Source of the DNA: Sphingosinicella soli
Lineage (GTDB): Bacteria; Pseudomonadota; Alphaproteobacteria; Sphingomonadales; Sphingomonadaceae
NCBI RefSeq assembly: GCF_014199685.1
Contig: NZ_JACHNZ010000001.1
Location: 186,001 to 250,000 of the forward strand
Reading direction: 5' to 3'
Length of the DNA: 64,000 nt
Shown: positions 51,639 through 60,587 of the stretch, one piece after another
How positions within the stretch are numbered: position 1 is the first letter of the stretch
Layout: each line of letters begins with the position of its first letter
Program-made: the position numbers and the translations under genes
Notes under the pieces: model-generated
Database searches by the model: none
Told to the model about the DNA's origin: nothing
Seen by the model: the letters and a program-made list of their open reading frames with translations, nothing else

Positions 51639-52901
51639 TCAGGCTTTCTTGGAAGACGTCGCTGCCGACGCGCCCTTGCGGACGAAGCAGCTGTAACCCT
51701 CGGACTTGAGGTTCCTGCAGAGATCGACCGCGTCGGTTACGTTTACAAACGATCCGATGGCGAGACGATGATATGTCGCGCCCTTCACCTCGATCTCACT
51801 CCGGATCGGCTCGAATTCGCCAAGCGCACTGTTCTTGCGGATCAGTGTCTTCCATCCGGCGTTCAGGAACTCCGGCTTCGCGTAGGAACCGAGCTGAACG
51901 ACCCAGGCGCCGTGTGAAGGCTTCGCCAGCGCGCGGATTTCCCGCTTCACGGCGGCAACCGGCTTCAGCGTCTCGAAGGCAGGCTGCACGGCGCGGATCT
52001 GAACGATCGGCTGCGCCGGTTCGGCAGCGATCGGCACCTCGGCCCGTGCTATGGTCACGGGCGCGGCTTCGACGCTGACGGCCGGAGCGGGTTCCGCAGC
52101 GGCGGCGATTGCGACGGCCTGCACCTGATGCGGCGGCGCCCATGCAAGCGCGACCGGGCGGCCTGCGTCGTTCGCGGCCGTCTGAACGCCGAGCACGGAA
52201 GCCGTGCGCCAGGCGCTGTCGGTGTTCGAGGCGATTGCCGCCCATTCCGCGACGCGGGCATCGACCGCGTCCGGCGTCAGGTCCATCGATGCGGTCGTGC
52301 GCGCTGCCGCCCATTCGCCCGAAAGCGCCTGTGCAAGCGCAAGGTTCTGGCGCAGACGCGGCGTCGAGTCGCCCGCCCGAACGGCGGCTTCAAGCAGGCT
52401 GATCGCCTTGCGGCTCTCGCCGGAAAGCGCCAGCGCAAGGCCGACATCGGCGGTAAGCGACGGATCGCCCGCCAGCGCATCGAGCGTCGACAGCGCCGTG
52501 TAACGGTTCCCCGCGGCAAGCGAAGAAAGCGCCGCACGGAAGCGGACGTTCGCATCGGCGGGGTTCATTGCCGAAAGGTCGCCGTAGGCTTCGGCCGAAG
52601 ACTGATAGCGACCCGCCGCCGTGTAAGCCTTGGCGAGCGCGAAGCGCGCATCGGCGTTCTGCGGATCCGCCGTAACGGCAAGCTCGGCGAAGCTGATCGC
52701 CGCTGCAGGATTGCCCGCAAGCCGCGCGGCTTCCGCCTGCTTGATGAGAACGATGGAAGGTTGCGGAGCGTCAACGGACCCGATCGCCGTGTTCACATGC
52801 GCCGCCGGGCTGTTCGAAGACTGGCACGCGGTCAGAGAGGCCCCGAGCGTGAATGCGCTCGCGGCCAGCTTGAACACCGTATTGCTGCGCTGAGTCTGCA
52901 T
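51639..52901 (-). CDS. TPR and SPOR domain lipoprotein
   Basis: A 420-residue envelope protein: lipobox SLTAC (Cys26), TPR-like helical repeats at about 50-250 (AAISFAELAVTADPQNADAR is a typical unit), an alanine/proline/valine-rich linker, and a C-terminal SPOR domain at about 330-410 (WVVQLGSYAKPEFL, then YHRLAIGSFVNV). SPOR domains bind denuded peptidoglycan at division sites. It is the third gene of a probable operon after the ParA-like and RHH-like genes, so it may couple a cytoplasmic positioning ATPase to the septal wall (inference). Confidence 0.88.
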   Translation of the reverse strand: MQTQRSNTVFKLAASAFTLGASLTACQSSNSPAAHVNTAIGSVDAPQPSIVLIKQAEAARLAGNPAAAISFAELAVTADPQNADARFALAKAYTAAGRYQSSAEAYGDLSAMNPADANVRFRAALSSLAAGNRYTALSTLDALAGDPSLTADVGLALALSGESRKAISLLEAAVRAGDSTPRLRQNLALAQALSGEWAAARTTASMDLTPDAVDARVAEWAAIASNTDSAWRTASVLGVQTAANDAGRPVALAWAPPHQVQAVAIAAAAEPAPAVSVEAAPVTIARAEVPIAAEPAQPIVQIRAVQPAFETLKPVAAVKREIRALAKPSHGAWVVQLGSYAKPEFLNAGWKTLIRKNSALGEFEPIRSEIEVKGATYHRLAIGSFVNVTDAVDLCRNLKSEGYSCFVRKGASAATSSKKA

Positions 52902-52929
52902 GGTCTTGGCCCCTTCACCCCGTTCACGC

Positions 52930-53541
52930 CTAATTGGCGGCGGATTTCCTCATGTCTTTCAAGGCATCCGGAAAATGCGTGGACAGATATTCGTCGAGCG
53001 CGGCCGTCACGAGTTGCTGCGCGGATTGGTTCGCATAAACACACGCGAGACGCAGTTTCATGTGGCGCTCGGGGTCGAGCCGCAGCGTAAATGCCGCCTT
53101 TGCCTTGGACCCGGCCATCGCACGAGGACGGTGCGCGGTTTGCGCCGGAGCCACGGTGATCGACGGGATCGCCACCGGAGCAGCGACCGGCATCGGCAGC
53201 GGCTCCACCACCGCAACCTCGGGCTGATCGTCCGCCGGTTCTGCCGTCGACACTGCCGCAGCAGCCGCCGCGAACTCCTCGGCGATCGCCTGTTGCTGCG
53301 CGGCGACCGGTGAAGGCACCGCCGTATCGATATCAGCCGCCGAACGCGGCTGAAAGTGCATCGGCTGCGCGGGCATCAGCGCGACGCGCTGCTCGGCGGT
53401 GAGCATGTCTCCGCCCATGTCATTCCAACCGAGATCATCGTCGGACGCAAAACCATAGCCTTGCGGACGCATCGCGGGGCGCGCCTGTCCCTTCCGCGCC
53501 AGCAGACCGGCGCTCAAGGAAGCATAGTTTGCCTCGTTCAT
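52930..53541 (-). CDS. RHH-like DNA-binding candidate next to ParA
   Basis: A 203-residue protein with a disordered alanine/proline/valine-rich middle (about 60-140) and a conserved-looking C-terminus, KAAFTLRLDPERHMKLRL at about 150-167, then SAQQLVTAALDEYL. This strand-helix-helix pattern resembles ribbon-helix-helix DNA-binding proteins. It sits between the ParA-like ATPase and the SPOR lipoprotein, with 28 and 39 bp spacing, so it may be the DNA- or cargo-binding partner of the ATPase. No family name can be given with confidence. The start is supported by AGGTAAG. Confidence 0.78.
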   Translation of the reverse strand: MNEANYASLSAGLLARKGQARPAMRPQGYGFASDDDLGWNDMGGDMLTAEQRVALMPAQPMHFQPRSAADIDTAVPSPVAAQQQAIAEEFAAAAAAVSTAEPADDQPEVAVVEPLPMPVAAPVAIPSITVAPAQTAHRPRAMAGSKAKAAFTLRLDPERHMKLRLACVYANQSAQQLVTAALDEYLSTHFPDALKDMRKSAAN

Positions 53542-53580
53542 AACTTACCTTTCCTCGGAACGGCCCCTTGCATCTTATTT

Positions 53581-54294
53581 TTAGCTTGCAGCTTTCCGGC
53601 CGAAGCCACCGGCGGTTCGCACGGCGGGGGTCGGCACATGCTGGCCCGGTGCATTGAACACCGTCCGGCGGAAGTTCTTCTCGAGCCGATCGGCGACGTA
53701 CGTCCAGAGTTCCTGGATTTCCTGGGAGGACTTGCCGTCGGGCTCGACCTCCATCACCGTACGCCCATCGATCATCGACGCCGCGAAATCGGTACGATGA
53801 TGCAGCGTCACCGGCGCGACCGTGCCGTGCTGCGAAAGCGCCACAGCGGCCTCGTAGGTGATCTTGGCGCGCGGCGTTGCCGCGTTCACGACAAAGATCA
53901 GCGGCTTGCCCGCACGTTCGCAAAGCTCGACCGTAGCGCCTGCGGCGCGCAGGTCGTGCGGGCTCGGGCGTGTCGGGATGACGACGAGTTCGGCGACCGA
54001 AAGCACGCTCTGGATCGCGACCGTGATCGCCGGCGGCGTATCGATCACTGCGAGCTTGAAACCCTTCTGACGAAGCATTTCGAGATCGGTGACGAGCCGC
54101 GCCACTGTGGTTTGTGCGAAGGCCGGCATTTCGGCTTCGCGCTCGTTCCACCAGTCCGCAAGCGAACCCTGGGGATCGATATCGATAAGAACGACAGGCC
54201 CAGCACCGGCCCTCTGCGCTTGAACAGCGAGATGGCCGCTGAGAGTGGTTTTGCCCGAACCGCCCTTTTGTGAAGCTAACGCGAGAACGCGCAT
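53581..54294 (-). CDS. ParA-family ATPase (orphan)
   Basis: A 237-residue MinD/ParA-type ATPase. Deviant Walker A is KGGSGKTT at 10-17 with the signature lysine K10, Walker A' is DIDPQGS (38-44), and Walker B region VIDTPPA. No ParB gene lies beside it; an RHH-like protein does, so it is an orphan ParA rather than the chromosomal ParAB pair. Such ATPases position plasmids, chemoreceptor clusters, carboxysomes or pili. The C-terminal 25 residues are a disordered tail. First gene of a ParA-RHH-SPOR operon; divergent from the Sel1-SPOR gene. Confidence 0.9.
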   Translation of the reverse strand: MRVLALASQKGGSGKTTLSGHLAVQAQRAGAGPVVLIDIDPQGSLADWWNEREAEMPAFAQTTVARLVTDLEMLRQKGFKLAVIDTPPAITVAIQSVLSVAELVVIPTRPSPHDLRAAGATVELCERAGKPLIFVVNAATPRAKITYEAAVALSQHGTVAPVTLHHRTDFAASMIDGRTVMEVEPDGKSSQEIQELWTYVADRLEKNFRRTVFNAPGQHVPTPAVRTAGGFGRKAAS

Positions 54295-54482
54295 TGGCTT
54301 TTCCCCATAGACTCTGCGAATTGCAGGGCATGGATCGCACGTACAAAGCTAATTTTCGGTAAAGCCTTGAGGTTATTTCTTGAAAACGCTTCGATGATTG
54401 TCGGCGGAAATGCGTTGGCGGGTTGTCCGTGAACCCTGACAGGGATTCCCTTGATGGAAAGACTGCTTTAGAGAACGCCACC

Positions 54483-55466
54483 ATGCGACACGGCCTCATC
54501 CTCGCGACTGCGTTTTTCACCCTTTTTGTTTCGGTTCCGACACTTGCAGGCGTCAAGGAAGGCGTCGTCAAGTGGCAGGGCGGCGATTACCGGGGCGCCG
54601 TGGTCGAATGGATGCCGTCCGCCGCCAAGGGCGACCCTGACGCGCTCTTCAATATGGGGCAGGCCTACAAGCTCGGGCGCGGCGTTCCGCTCGACAAGGC
54701 GAAGGCCGAAGACTTCTACCGCCGCGCTGCCGACAAAGGCCACGCTCCCGCGCAATCGAATCTCGGCATCCTGCTCGCCCAGCGCGGAGAAAAGAAGGAA
54801 GCTGCTGGGCTTTGGCAGAAGGCCGCAGCGAAGCGCGACGCCCGCGCGCAGTACATGCTCGGCGTTCTCCACTTCAATGGCGATACGCTGCCGAAGAATT
54901 GGCCCCTCGCTTACGCCTATATGACCCAGGCGAACAATGCCGGACTCCCGCAAGCCGGGCGCGCGCTCGCCACCATGACCGCCAGCCTGTCACCGGGCGA
55001 TCGTGCCAGCGGCAGCGAGATGGCGCAGGCGATGATGACGGGCGACAAGCTCGGCGCCAGCGGGAAGCCTGTCGCGCCCCCGCGCAAACTCGCCAATCCC
55101 GTCGCGGTGGACAAGCCGCAGGCGGCCTTGCAGAAACCCGCGCCGTCGCCCGGCCGAACCACCGTTTCCAACGCGGAAATCCCGCAGCCCCGCATCACTG
55201 CGTCCGCGCCGGCGACAAACGTAGCCGGCGGCGGCTGGCGCATCCAGCTCGGGGCGTTTTCACAGGAAGCCCGTGCCCGTGAGGCATGGACAGGGCTGCG
55301 GCGCGACTACCCGGGCATCGTCGCAGGTCTGGAACCGGTTTATGCGCCCAGCGGCAGCATGATCCGGCTACAGGCGGGCAGCTTTGCGAACCCCGGCGAG
55401 GCCAATTCGATCTGCCAGCGCTTGCGCGATACCGGCAGGCCGTGTTTCGCGGTCCACACCAATTAA
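54483..55466 (+). CDS. Sel1-repeat and SPOR domain exported protein
   Basis: A 327-residue exported protein with a signal peptide ending SVPTLAG, three to four Sel1-type repeats at about 35-155 (DALFNMGQAYKLGRGVPLD, APAQSNLGILLAQRG), a proline-rich linker, and a C-terminal SPOR domain at about 255-325 (WRIQLGAFSQEARAREAW, then MIRLQAGSFANP). It should bind septal or remodelled peptidoglycan. It diverges from the ParA gene over a 188-bp AT-richer region, which puts two SPOR proteins on either side of the ParA/RHH pair. ATG 54483 is chosen over upstream frame extension because the signal peptide begins there. Confidence 0.88.
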   Translation: MRHGLILATAFFTLFVSVPTLAGVKEGVVKWQGGDYRGAVVEWMPSAAKGDPDALFNMGQAYKLGRGVPLDKAKAEDFYRRAADKGHAPAQSNLGILLAQRGEKKEAAGLWQKAAAKRDARAQYMLGVLHFNGDTLPKNWPLAYAYMTQANNAGLPQAGRALATMTASLSPGDRASGSEMAQAMMTGDKLGASGKPVAPPRKLANPVAVDKPQAALQKPAPSPGRTTVSNAEIPQPRITASAPATNVAGGGWRIQLGAFSQEARAREAWTGLRRDYPGIVAGLEPVYAPSGSMIRLQAGSFANPGEANSICQRLRDTGRPCFAVHTN

Positions 55467-55552
55467 CCTTTCATCGACGGCTTTGCGCTAGCTCTGGATG
55501 CCCGCGGGACGCGTATGTCCCGAGAGTTGCTTTGGTGCGGGACAGACCAGGA

Positions 55553-55888
55553 ATGATCAGCAGCAACATCACGGAGTTTCCACGCCGCCATGCTGCAGTG
55601 CGCAGCGGCAGGGTCAGCATGCTTCTCGCCTCGGGCGTGAATGTGGGCGCCTCGCTTCGGGATGTCTCCGCTGCGGGGGTCTTTGTTGAAACCGATCATC
55701 CGCTCCGACTCGGCGAGCCGGTCGTACTCTCGCACCCGCTCGCCGGAGCGATTCGCGCATATGTCGTCCGCGTCGGCCGGGACGGCGCCGCGCTGTCCTT
55801 CCCCGCAGGCGAGGATGCCGCCACGTTTGCGCTCGCCTCGCTGTGCGCGGGGATGACCACGGCTGTCGATTCTGCACTGAATGCCTGA
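55553..55888 (+). CDS. PilZ domain protein
   Basis: A single-domain protein of 111 residues that resembles PilZ c-di-GMP receptors. The first motif is a loose arginine segment (PRRHAAVRSGR) and the second is DVSAAGVFV, matching D/NxSxxG. The strand order afterwards (GEPVVLSHPL, AYVVRVGRDGAALSF) fits the PilZ barrel. Because the arginine motif is not canonical, c-di-GMP binding is likely but not certain. Its stop overlaps the next gene start by 8 bp, so the two are coupled. Confidence 0.78.
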   Translation: MISSNITEFPRRHAAVRSGRVSMLLASGVNVGASLRDVSAAGVFVETDHPLRLGEPVVLSHPLAGAIRAYVVRVGRDGAALSFPAGEDAATFALASLCAGMTTAVDSALNA

Positions 55889-56819
55889 TAGCGCGAAGTC
55901 CGGTCCATTGCGGCAGCGCCTGCGCGCCTGGTGGGAAGGCTATGATCTTGCCGAACTGAAACGGCGCCTCGCTGCGCGTGTCGCCAATGAGGATGCTGTC
56001 CCCTTTCCGCAGCCGTCGCTGTTGGAACGGTCTCAGACGGTCACATTGCCGCATGCCGAGCCCACGAACTGGACACGCGAGCGTCTGGCAGCCGCGCAGA
56101 TCGTATGGGGTGAAGGCTCCCTGTCACCGCGCGGCGTTTCGCAGTTGAGGGCGATATCCGCGCGCGCCGGGCTGGGTCAGCGAAGCCGCGTTCTGCATTT
56201 AGGCGCCGAACTCGGCGGTGTTGCGAGCGAACTGCAGGCATCGGTCGGCTGCACCACGCTCGCCGCTGAAACCCAAAGGCCGCTTGCGGACGCCTCGAAC
56301 GGACGTGTGAGGCTACTGCGCGCTGCCGACGGCCCTCTCCTGCCGAACGCTGATCTCATTCTCGTCGATGGCCTCTCAGAGCACGGCGAGCCCCTCACGA
56401 CACTGCTCCGCAGCCAGTGCCAAACGCTCGTGCCGGGCGGATATGTCGTGGTGCGCAGCCTCGTGTTGACAGACGAACGGCAGGCATCATCGCCGCGCTA
56501 CCGCGAATGGGCGCAGGCGGAGCCCGTGCGTCCGCGCCTCCGTTCGGTGGAAACGCTTTCGCGGCTGGTGGAGGACACGCGCCTTTCCGTGACCGCGATC
56601 AGCGACATCGCCGCCGACTATGCGGCCGAGGTCGAATACAGCTGGGGCGGCGCGATCGACCGGATTCGGGCGATGCACCGCACACCTGCGGGGCAGGCGC
56701 TGATCCCGCAACTGCTTGCGGAAGGCGAGCGCTGGTTGAAGCGGATCGAACTGATTCGCGAAGGCGCAATCGGCGTCCGCGTTCTGATCGCAACGCGCCG
56801 GGACCGAGCCCGACGTTAA
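55881..56819 (+). CDS. Methyltransferase-like protein, degenerate, unknown
   Basis: A 312-residue soluble protein with a Rossmann-like segment: SRVLHLGAELGGVASELQ (about 95-112) occupies the place of the SAM-binding LDLGCGxG, and a second acidic strand ADLILVDGLSE follows (about 156-166). The glycine-rich SAM motif is only partly kept, so activity is doubtful. The end is rich in conserved-looking sequence (YSWGGAIDRIRAMH). It overlaps the PilZ gene by 8 bp. It may be a SAM-binding regulator or a methyltransferase of unknown target; I cannot assign a family. Confidence 0.7.
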   Translation: MPDSAKSGPLRQRLRAWWEGYDLAELKRRLAARVANEDAVPFPQPSLLERSQTVTLPHAEPTNWTRERLAAAQIVWGEGSLSPRGVSQLRAISARAGLGQRSRVLHLGAELGGVASELQASVGCTTLAAETQRPLADASNGRVRLLRAADGPLLPNADLILVDGLSEHGEPLTTLLRSQCQTLVPGGYVVVRSLVLTDERQASSPRYREWAQAEPVRPRLRSVETLSRLVEDTRLSVTAISDIAADYAAEVEYSWGGAIDRIRAMHRTPAGQALIPQLLAEGERWLKRIELIREGAIGVRVLIATRRDRARR

Positions 56820-56823
56820 CGGC

Positions 56824-57702
56824 TCAAGCGGCCCAGTCGGCCCGAGGAATACCGAGCGCGTGAAGCAGTACGGTCAGGTCGCCGCGCCGAATCCGCATGT
56901 CCGCCGCGTCAGCGAGCTTGGGCTTGGCGTGGTACGCGACACCAAGGCCGGCAGTCTCCACCATCAGCAGGTCGTTGGCACCGTCGCCGATGGCGATCGT
57001 CTCAGTGAGGGCGATACCCCTGCCCTGCGCCGTCCCGGTCAGCGCCTCACGCTTGGCGTGTGCATCGACGATCGGCTCCAGCACCTTGCCCGTGAGCACA
57101 TCTCCGCGCGTTTCGAGGACGTTGGCACGCGCCTCGTCGAAGCCGATCATCGCCGCGACCGGGCCCGTGAAATGCGTAAAGCCCCCTGAAACGAGAAGCG
57201 TATAGACCTGTTGGCTTCGGAGCGTCTGCACGAGCGTGCGCGCGCCCGGCGAAAGACGCACGCGATCCCGCAGGCATTCATCGATGGAAGCGAGCGGCAA
57301 GTCAGCAAGCAACGCGACGCGGCGCTCCAGAGCCCCGGCGAAATCGATCTCGCCGCGCATCGCCGCCTCCGTCACAGCGCTGATTTCAGCCTTCAGCCCC
57401 GCATAATCGGCAAGTTCGTCGATACATTCGACTGTAATCATCGTCGAATCCATGTCGGCGATGAAAAGGCGGCGGCGACGCTCCGCCGCCGACTGCACGA
57501 TCACGTCGGCATGGGGAAGCACGGCCTCGACCGCGTCACGGACCGCGGCGGAGGGGCCTGTGCCGGAAAACTCGGCGACAGCCTCGGCCTCCATCCACCG
57601 GACATCCCCTGTTTCCATCCCGGCGGCTGCAGCGGCATCGCGCGCAGCGCTCATATCACCCGCAGATAGACGCTCCGATCCCACGATTGTAACAAGCTGC
57701 AT
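56824..57702 (-). CDS. serB: Phosphoserine phosphatase
   Basis: Last step of serine synthesis: phosphoserine to serine. The 292-residue HAD-superfamily enzyme has an N-terminal ACT-like part (about 1-75), the nucleophile motif DMDSTMI at about 95-101, SGGF in motif II and GDGANDLLM in motif IV. The start ATG (57702-57700) follows AAGGAAGGCGAGG. The start codon shares two bases with the divergent miaA start (CATG), so each gene's ribosome binding site lies within the other's coding sequence. Confidence 0.95.
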   Translation of the reverse strand: MQLVTIVGSERLSAGDMSAARDAAAAAGMETGDVRWMEAEAVAEFSGTGPSAAVRDAVEAVLPHADVIVQSAAERRRRLFIADMDSTMITVECIDELADYAGLKAEISAVTEAAMRGEIDFAGALERRVALLADLPLASIDECLRDRVRLSPGARTLVQTLRSQQVYTLLVSGGFTHFTGPVAAMIGFDEARANVLETRGDVLTGKVLEPIVDAHAKREALTGTAQGRGIALTETIAIGDGANDLLMVETAGLGVAYHAKPKLADAADMRIRRGDLTVLLHALGIPRADWAA

Positions 57703-58576
57703 GGCCTCGCCTTCCTTGCCGCCGCTGGCGGTCATTGCCGGGCCGACTGCCAGCGGCAAGTCGGCGTTCGCGCTGCGCATGGCGGAAACGCGGCGCGGTG
57801 TCATCATCAATGCGGATGCGAGCCAGTGCTACCGCGACCTGTCCGTTCTGTCCGCTCGCCCCTCGCCCGCTGAAACGGCGCGCGCACCGCACCGGCTCTA
57901 TGGCTTCCTGGGGGCAGAATCCCCCCTCGGCGCCGCCGGATGGGCTGATCTTGCAAGGCGGGAGATCGGCCGCGCGCACGAACAGGGCCTGTTGCCTATC
58001 CTTGTCGGCGGCACCGGCCTTTATCTCCGAACGCTGCTTCACGGCATCGCGCCGGTGCCAGAGATTGACCCGAATATCCGCGCAGCGGTTCGCGCACTCG
58101 ATACGGCGGCGCTCGCGAAGGCGCTCACGCGCGAAGACCCCAACATGACGGCGCGCCTCCATCCCAACGACACCCAGCGCATCGCGCGCGCGCTTGAAGT
58201 GATCCGCAGCACCGGCCTTTCGCTTGCACACCATCAGACGCAGCTTTGCGGCGGATTGCTGGGCACGGTGATGCTGGAGGCTGCCGTGGTGGAGATTGAC
58301 AATGATGAACTCGGGCGGCGATGCGACGCGCGGTTCGATGCGATGCTGGAGGCCGGCGGTCTGAACGAAGCCGCGCGGTTGCTCGCAATGAACCTCGACC
58401 CGGCGTTACCGGTGATGAAAGCGATCGGCGTGCCGCCGCTCATCAGCCACATCAAGGGCGACTGCACGCTCGATGAGGCCGTCTTGCGGGCGAAGCTCGA
58501 CACGCGGCGCTACGCCAAGCGGCAGCGCACCTGGTTCAGGAACCAGACGCCGGACTGGCTTCGGCTTCAGCCTTGA
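57701..58576 (+). CDS. miaA: tRNA dimethylallyltransferase
   Basis: Adds an isopentenyl group to A37 of tRNAs reading codons that begin with U. The 291-residue protein has the P-loop GPTASGKS at about 12-19, the DASQCYRDL segment in place of the common DSMQVYR, and the C-terminal TRRYAKRQRTWFRNQ. ATG 57701 is close to the P-loop as expected; a TTG at 57716 is the only near alternative. Divergent with serB with overlapping start codons. Its 3' end overlaps the convergent hybrid kinase gene by 41 bp. Confidence 0.95.
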   Translation: MASPSLPPLAVIAGPTASGKSAFALRMAETRRGVIINADASQCYRDLSVLSARPSPAETARAPHRLYGFLGAESPLGAAGWADLARREIGRAHEQGLLPILVGGTGLYLRTLLHGIAPVPEIDPNIRAAVRALDTAALAKALTREDPNMTARLHPNDTQRIARALEVIRSTGLSLAHHQTQLCGGLLGTVMLEAAVVEIDNDELGRRCDARFDAMLEAGGLNEAARLLAMNLDPALPVMKAIGVPPLISHIKGDCTLDEAVLRAKLDTRRYAKRQRTWFRNQTPDWLRLQP

Positions 58577-60560
58577 ACACAGTGTCCAGGCTCTCGCGCA
58601 CCTTCTGTGCAAGGCCTTCCATCGTATAGGGCTTGCGAACGGTTTCCGCCGGAGGATCGAGGGGTTCGCCGTCGACGCCGGTACGCGCGAAACCGCTGGT
58701 GTAGAGAATGCCGAGTTCGGGCCAGTGCTTCAGCGCCTCTCGCGCCAGTTCGTCACCGTACATGCCGGGCATCACGATATCGGTGAAAAGCAGGTGGATG
58801 CCCGGGTGTTCGTCGAGGATTTCCAGCGCTTCCTTGCCGTTCGCCGCATGGCGGACCGTGTAACCGAGTTCGCGAAGATTCTCGACTGTGACCATGCGAA
58901 GCTGATCTTCGTCCTCCACCACGAGAATCGTCTCTTCCGGGCTGCCGCCGACGAGCGGCATTTCTGCGCGCGGTGCAGAGGAAACGACGCGGCCGAGAAT
59001 TTGCACGGGCAGATAGATGTCCAGGCGTGTGCCCTCGTCGGGCGCCGACTCGATCGAAATGTGCCCGCCGGATTGATGCACGAAGCCGTGAACCTGGCTG
59101 AGGCCGAGCCCTGTGCCCTTGCCCACCGGCTTGGTGGTGAAGAAGGGCTCGAAGACGCGCTCGACGACTTCGGCAGGCATTCCCTGTCCCGTATCGGTAA
59201 CGCTTATCAGGGCATAGGCGCTCGCGACCTCGGCCTCGGGCAGAGGTTCGCCGTTCGGCACAAAACGCGCCGTCTCGATCCGCAGCGTGCCCCCGTCGGG
59301 CATGGCATCCCGCGCGTTGGCCGCCAGATTGATGATGACGTTTTCAAGCTCGCCGGGATCAACGAACACCGGCGGAATATCCTCGCCGAATTTTGTTTCC
59401 ACCGTGATCCGTTCGCCAAGCGTTCGGCCGATCAGTTCGACCACCCCCATCATCAGCGTGTTGACCTCAACCGTCTGCGGGTTGAGCGATTGCCGGCGCG
59501 AGAAGGCAAGGAGCCGAGCCGTAAGAGACGCCGCGCGATTGGCGCCCTCACGCGCATTGTCGATCAGCTTCACGACACGGGCGTCGTCTGCCGTGATCCG
59601 GCGTTTAAGAAGGTCGAGACTGCTGATGATGACAGCAAGCATGTTGTTGAAGTCGTGCGCTATGCCTCCCGTCAGCTGGCCCACCGCCTCCATGCGCTGT
59701 GCCTGCCGCAGCCTGTTCTCCGCCGCCTCGCGAGAGGCGATCTCGGCGCGGAGCGCGACGTTCGCCTGCGTCATTTCGTGCGTGCGGGCGGCCACCGCCG
59801 CCTCCAGCACGTTGCGCCTTATCTCCCCGGCCTCCTCGCGCTCCAATGCCAGTTTGGTCCGGTAGACCATGTAGGCAAGTGCGATCATCGAGATGAGCGC
59901 CGCCACGAGCAATGCAACGCCCAGCGCCGCCAGCCGATAAAGCGACTGCGCACCAAGCTGGTCACGCTCGACCACCTCCTGCTGCCGCCGTTCGAGCACG
60001 GCGCGCTGCTCGGCGACGATTTCGTTCATCATCGCCTGAATCTCATCCATCAGGCGCCGTCCGTAACCGGAGGCGACATCGGTTCGCGCCGCTTCCATGC
60101 GCCCGCGGCGGGTCATTTCAACCGAACGCGCCATTTCTTCCAGCTTCAGCGCAATAAGGCGCCGCAATACGACGAAGCGGGCGGTCTGCCGCTCGTCGCC
60201 TTCGCCGATCCGGCGCTGCAAATCGTCGAGCACGGTCGAGCTACGCGAGATCGCGGCCTCATAAGGCTCCAGAAAAACCGGATTTTCGGTTAGCACATAG
60301 CCGCGCTGGCTGCGCTCCGCCTCCTGCAGCGCGTTGATCACACGCTCGGCGGCCACCAGACCCTCGAAACCTTCGCTGGTGCGCGCCACGGCCTCGGTGC
60401 GCGTGCGTTCGATATCGACCGCACGCTGAAACGCGGCAAACGAAATCGCCCCGATGCCGATGAGTGCAGCAAGCAGAGCGAACACGCCCACAACGAAATG
60501 CCAGGTTCGGCCCCCGACGCGGCGATCCTCGAACCCATTGGAAACGGTAGCGTCTTCCAT
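58536..60560 (-). CDS. CHASE3 hybrid sensor histidine kinase
   Basis: Membrane sensor kinase of about 674 residues. Two membrane helices (about 20-45 and 209-233) enclose a periplasmic CHASE3 domain (RGYVLTENPVFLEPYE is the hallmark), followed by a coiled coil, the phospho-acceptor H302 in GGIAHDFNN, an ATPase domain with DTGQGMP and GKGTGLGLS, and a receiver with D594 in TDIVMPGM. It resembles CckA in its kinase core but has a different sensor. No dedicated response regulator is adjacent. ATG 60560 is chosen (AAGATAGG upstream); an in-frame extension to 60704 covers the AT-rich intergenic DNA and is unlikely. Confidence 0.92.
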   Translation of the reverse strand: MEDATVSNGFEDRRVGGRTWHFVVGVFALLAALIGIGAISFAAFQRAVDIERTRTEAVARTSEGFEGLVAAERVINALQEAERSQRGYVLTENPVFLEPYEAAISRSSTVLDDLQRRIGEGDERQTARFVVLRRLIALKLEEMARSVEMTRRGRMEAARTDVASGYGRRLMDEIQAMMNEIVAEQRAVLERRQQEVVERDQLGAQSLYRLAALGVALLVAALISMIALAYMVYRTKLALEREEAGEIRRNVLEAAVAARTHEMTQANVALRAEIASREAAENRLRQAQRMEAVGQLTGGIAHDFNNMLAVIISSLDLLKRRITADDARVVKLIDNAREGANRAASLTARLLAFSRRQSLNPQTVEVNTLMMGVVELIGRTLGERITVETKFGEDIPPVFVDPGELENVIINLAANARDAMPDGGTLRIETARFVPNGEPLPEAEVASAYALISVTDTGQGMPAEVVERVFEPFFTTKPVGKGTGLGLSQVHGFVHQSGGHISIESAPDEGTRLDIYLPVQILGRVVSSAPRAEMPLVGGSPEETILVVEDEDQLRMVTVENLRELGYTVRHAANGKEALEILDEHPGIHLLFTDIVMPGMYGDELAREALKHWPELGILYTSGFARTGVDGEPLDPPAETVRKPYTMEGLAQKVRESLDTVFKAEAEASPASGS

Positions 60561-60587
60561 CGCGCCTATCTTGCCGAACTTGAGCAT

